A DNA stretch of 64,000 nt, taken from the NCBI RefSeq assembly GCF_026891975.1, contig NZ_JAPTGB010000001.1, positions 62,001 through 126,000 of the forward strand, read 5' to 3'. The position numbers and the translations under genes are program-made. Below are positions 62,779 through 64,000 of the stretch, piece by piece (the stretch's first letter is position 1; each line of letters starts with the position of its first letter). The notes under the pieces are model-generated. The model was not told the DNA's origin. It did not search any database and worked only from the letters and a program-made list of their open reading frames with translations. The stretch comes from Methanocorpusculum petauri. GTDB lineage: Archaea > Halobacteriota > Methanomicrobia > Methanomicrobiales > Methanocorpusculaceae.

Positions 62779-63345
62779 TCAGACCTCCTGCTCCCGGAAC
62801 ACCTGCCCCTCAAACACAAACACACTGCACGAACTCTCCCGCCACGCAGACGGCGGAAGACCCGCCTTAATACACGTCTGACTGAGGAACTCTGACGGCG
62901 TCCACCCGTATTCCGTTGCCACCTGCGGCAGCAAAAGCCCGCTGCGGCTCCCGGCCTTCACAATCAGCCCGTGACGACCCACCTCCACATGCTGCCAGCG
63001 TTCCGCAGGAGGACAGATCAGCGCCTCGGGCGGCGTAAGAACCGTCACCTCCAGCAAAATATCCGCAAGCTCCCCAGACTCAACCGGCCGAAAACGCGGA
63101 TCCCGGACCGCCGCAGAAACCGCCGCATCCTCCAGAGCCTCCGAAAGCGGCATCACCGGATACGGAATCCCGATACAGCCCCGCAACTCCCCGAACTCCG
63201 TCAGCGTCACAAACACCCCGCGGGGATGTGCAAACGCCGGAGGATACACGATCTCCGCAACCGGCTTACGCCGCACCACCGCCTCCACCAGCTCTCTCGC
63301 CCGGGCAACCGCAAACGCCCCGTCCGCATCCGTCAGCAGAATCAT
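62779..63345 (-). CDS. AMMECR1-domain protein
   Basis: A 188-residue cytoplasmic protein with the invariant LRGCIG motif (about residue 55), and DPRFRPVESGELADILLEVTVLTPPE and QVATEYGW as in archaeal AMMECR1 members. The biochemical function is not established; archaeal genomes sometimes place it next to a MEMO1-like gene and a radical SAM gene, neither of which is visible here. It precedes no overlapping gene. Confidence 0.9.
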   Translation of the reverse strand: MILLTDADGAFAVARARELVEAVVRRKPVAEIVYPPAFAHPRGVFVTLTEFGELRGCIGIPYPVMPLSEALEDAAVSAAVRDPRFRPVESGELADILLEVTVLTPPEALICPPAERWQHVEVGRHGLIVKAGSRSGLLLPQVATEYGWTPSEFLSQTCIKAGLPPSAWRESSCSVFVFEGQVFREQEV

Positions 63346-63370
63346 GATACTCTATTGGCGGGACAACGTA

Positions 63371-64000
63371 TCAAATCTCTTCTTCCACAATCCTCGCCGG
63401 AACCGCATAGGTGAAACTTCCCCCGCCCGCCTCCGTCAGAACCGTCAGATACTCCGCAAACACCACCGCGTCCACTGTCGTCTCCTCGATCGGATGTTTC
63501 CCGGCAAACACCTCATACCCCTCCGCACCCGAAGCAACATAACTGTTCGTCGCAAACACCAGTTCAGTCGTGGTATCATTGCGGTCAAGTACGCCCCCGC
63601 CATCCGCAAGCTCCACCGAAACAACCCGGTTTTGCGGCACGGCCTCCGCATCAATCGTCATCCGTATCCCCGCGACCTGCAAAAACCTCCCGTCCGCACC
63701 CGGCAGACCGGAAACCCCGTTCTCCAGAGCCGCATACAACTCTGCCGGCGTAATGCCAAGCAGCGTCACCATATTCCCGAACGGCAGCACCGTATACGCA
63801 TCGCCCAGCGTCAGATCTCCCGCCGGAAGATTCTCCCGCACCCCGCCGCCATTCACTGCTGCAACAATCGGCAGTCCGTCCCGCTCAGTTCCCGCAAGTG
63901 TCTTTTTCGCATACCACCGCATCGAATCTGCGACCAGATCGCCGAGCGGCATCTCCTGCATCCGGACAAGCCGCGTCCCGTTCTCGGCATTCGCCGCAAG
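63371..64000 (-). CDS. 5'-nucleotidase / 2',3'-cyclic phosphodiesterase family, C-terminal part (5' end outside the window)
   Basis: The frame is open to the window edge; about 209 residues are visible. MPLGDLVADSMRWYAK, IVAAVNGGGVRENLPAGDLTLGDAYTVLPFGN and FATNSYVASGAEGYEVF are the C-terminal substrate-binding domain of the UshA/5'-nucleotidase family, usually exported enzymes. The metallophosphatase domain and any signal peptide lie beyond base 64000. Confidence 0.88.
   Translation of the reverse strand, partial: LAANAENGTRLVRMQEMPLGDLVADSMRWYAKKTLAGTERDGLPIVAAVNGGGVRENLPAGDLTLGDAYTVLPFGNMVTLLGITPAELYAALENGVSGLPGADGRFLQVAGIRMTIDAEAVPQNRVVSVELADGGGVLDRNDTTTELVFATNSYVASGAEGYEVFAGKHPIEETTVDAVVFAEYLTVLTEAGGGSFTYAVPARIVEEEI

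Overview
The window is archaeal chromosomal DNA, most likely from a methanogen of the order Methanomicrobiales and perhaps Methanocorpusculum-like; the genus is a guess from gene style and was not tested. The archaeal assignment rests on an archaeal CoA pathway (pantoate kinase and phosphopantothenate synthetase), Nmd3, a Taw2-like wyosine enzyme, archaeosine enzymes (TgtA and ArcS), an RFC small-subunit paralogue, a beta-RFAP-synthase-like GHMP protein, XerA, an archaeal phosphoglycerate mutase, and a tRNA-Trp whose intron carries a box C/D guide RNA.

Layout. 1-5.2 kb is a tightly packed + strand housekeeping run: nmd3, taw2-like, coaBC, pantoate kinase, phosphopantothenate synthetase, RFC paralogue. 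5.2-11.3 kb holds minus-strand genes (membrane protein, TIM-barrel protein, lipoprotein with a methyltransferase fold, glmM, conserved protein, GNAT/YoaP protein) around the split tRNA-Trp. 11.6-16.7 kb holds a perfect dif-like palindrome, xerA, a DUF2148 protein, and a large surface protein preceded by a pair of inverted recombinase-type sites. 16.8-21.4 kb returns to metabolism. 21.5-30.2 kb mixes an amt gene with a decayed second amt tail, lipoproteins, a very long pentapeptide-repeat membrane protein and a regulator broken by an in-frame TGA.

30.2-40.5 kb is the most unusual region. It has one secreted caspase-like (clan CD) protein with a His-Gly and Cys pair, seven intact and at least two broken copies of a small family with one N-terminal membrane helix and an extracytoplasmic domain, a lipoprotein, a GLUG-type surface protein, and a remnant of a second caspase-like gene lying directly upstream of a family member. 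These genes share an ACTTTGRYCAAT promoter element, and three palindromic copies form back-to-back promoters. The arrangement recalls an effector with an array of orphan partner or immunity genes. No function has been shown.

40.7-53 kb has a paired set of long coiled-coil proteins with RmuC-like C-terminal regions, two more surface proteins sharing a C-terminal sorting-type tail with the first, an alkyltransferase, an XPD/DinG-like helicase and a permease. The second of these surface genes (49.7 kb) is preceded by the same type of inverted site pair as the first (13.8 kb): arms are conserved between loci, but the 6-bp spacer is private to each pair. That is the pattern expected of promoters inverted by a tyrosine recombinase. 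53.6-56.7 kb encodes arcS and tgtA. 56.8-62.6 kb is a defence-type patch: ribbon-helix-helix regulator, a single-chain Type ISP restriction-modification enzyme, and an MntA antitoxin with only the tail of its HepT partner left. The window ends with an AMMECR1 protein and a truncated 5'-nucleotidase gene.
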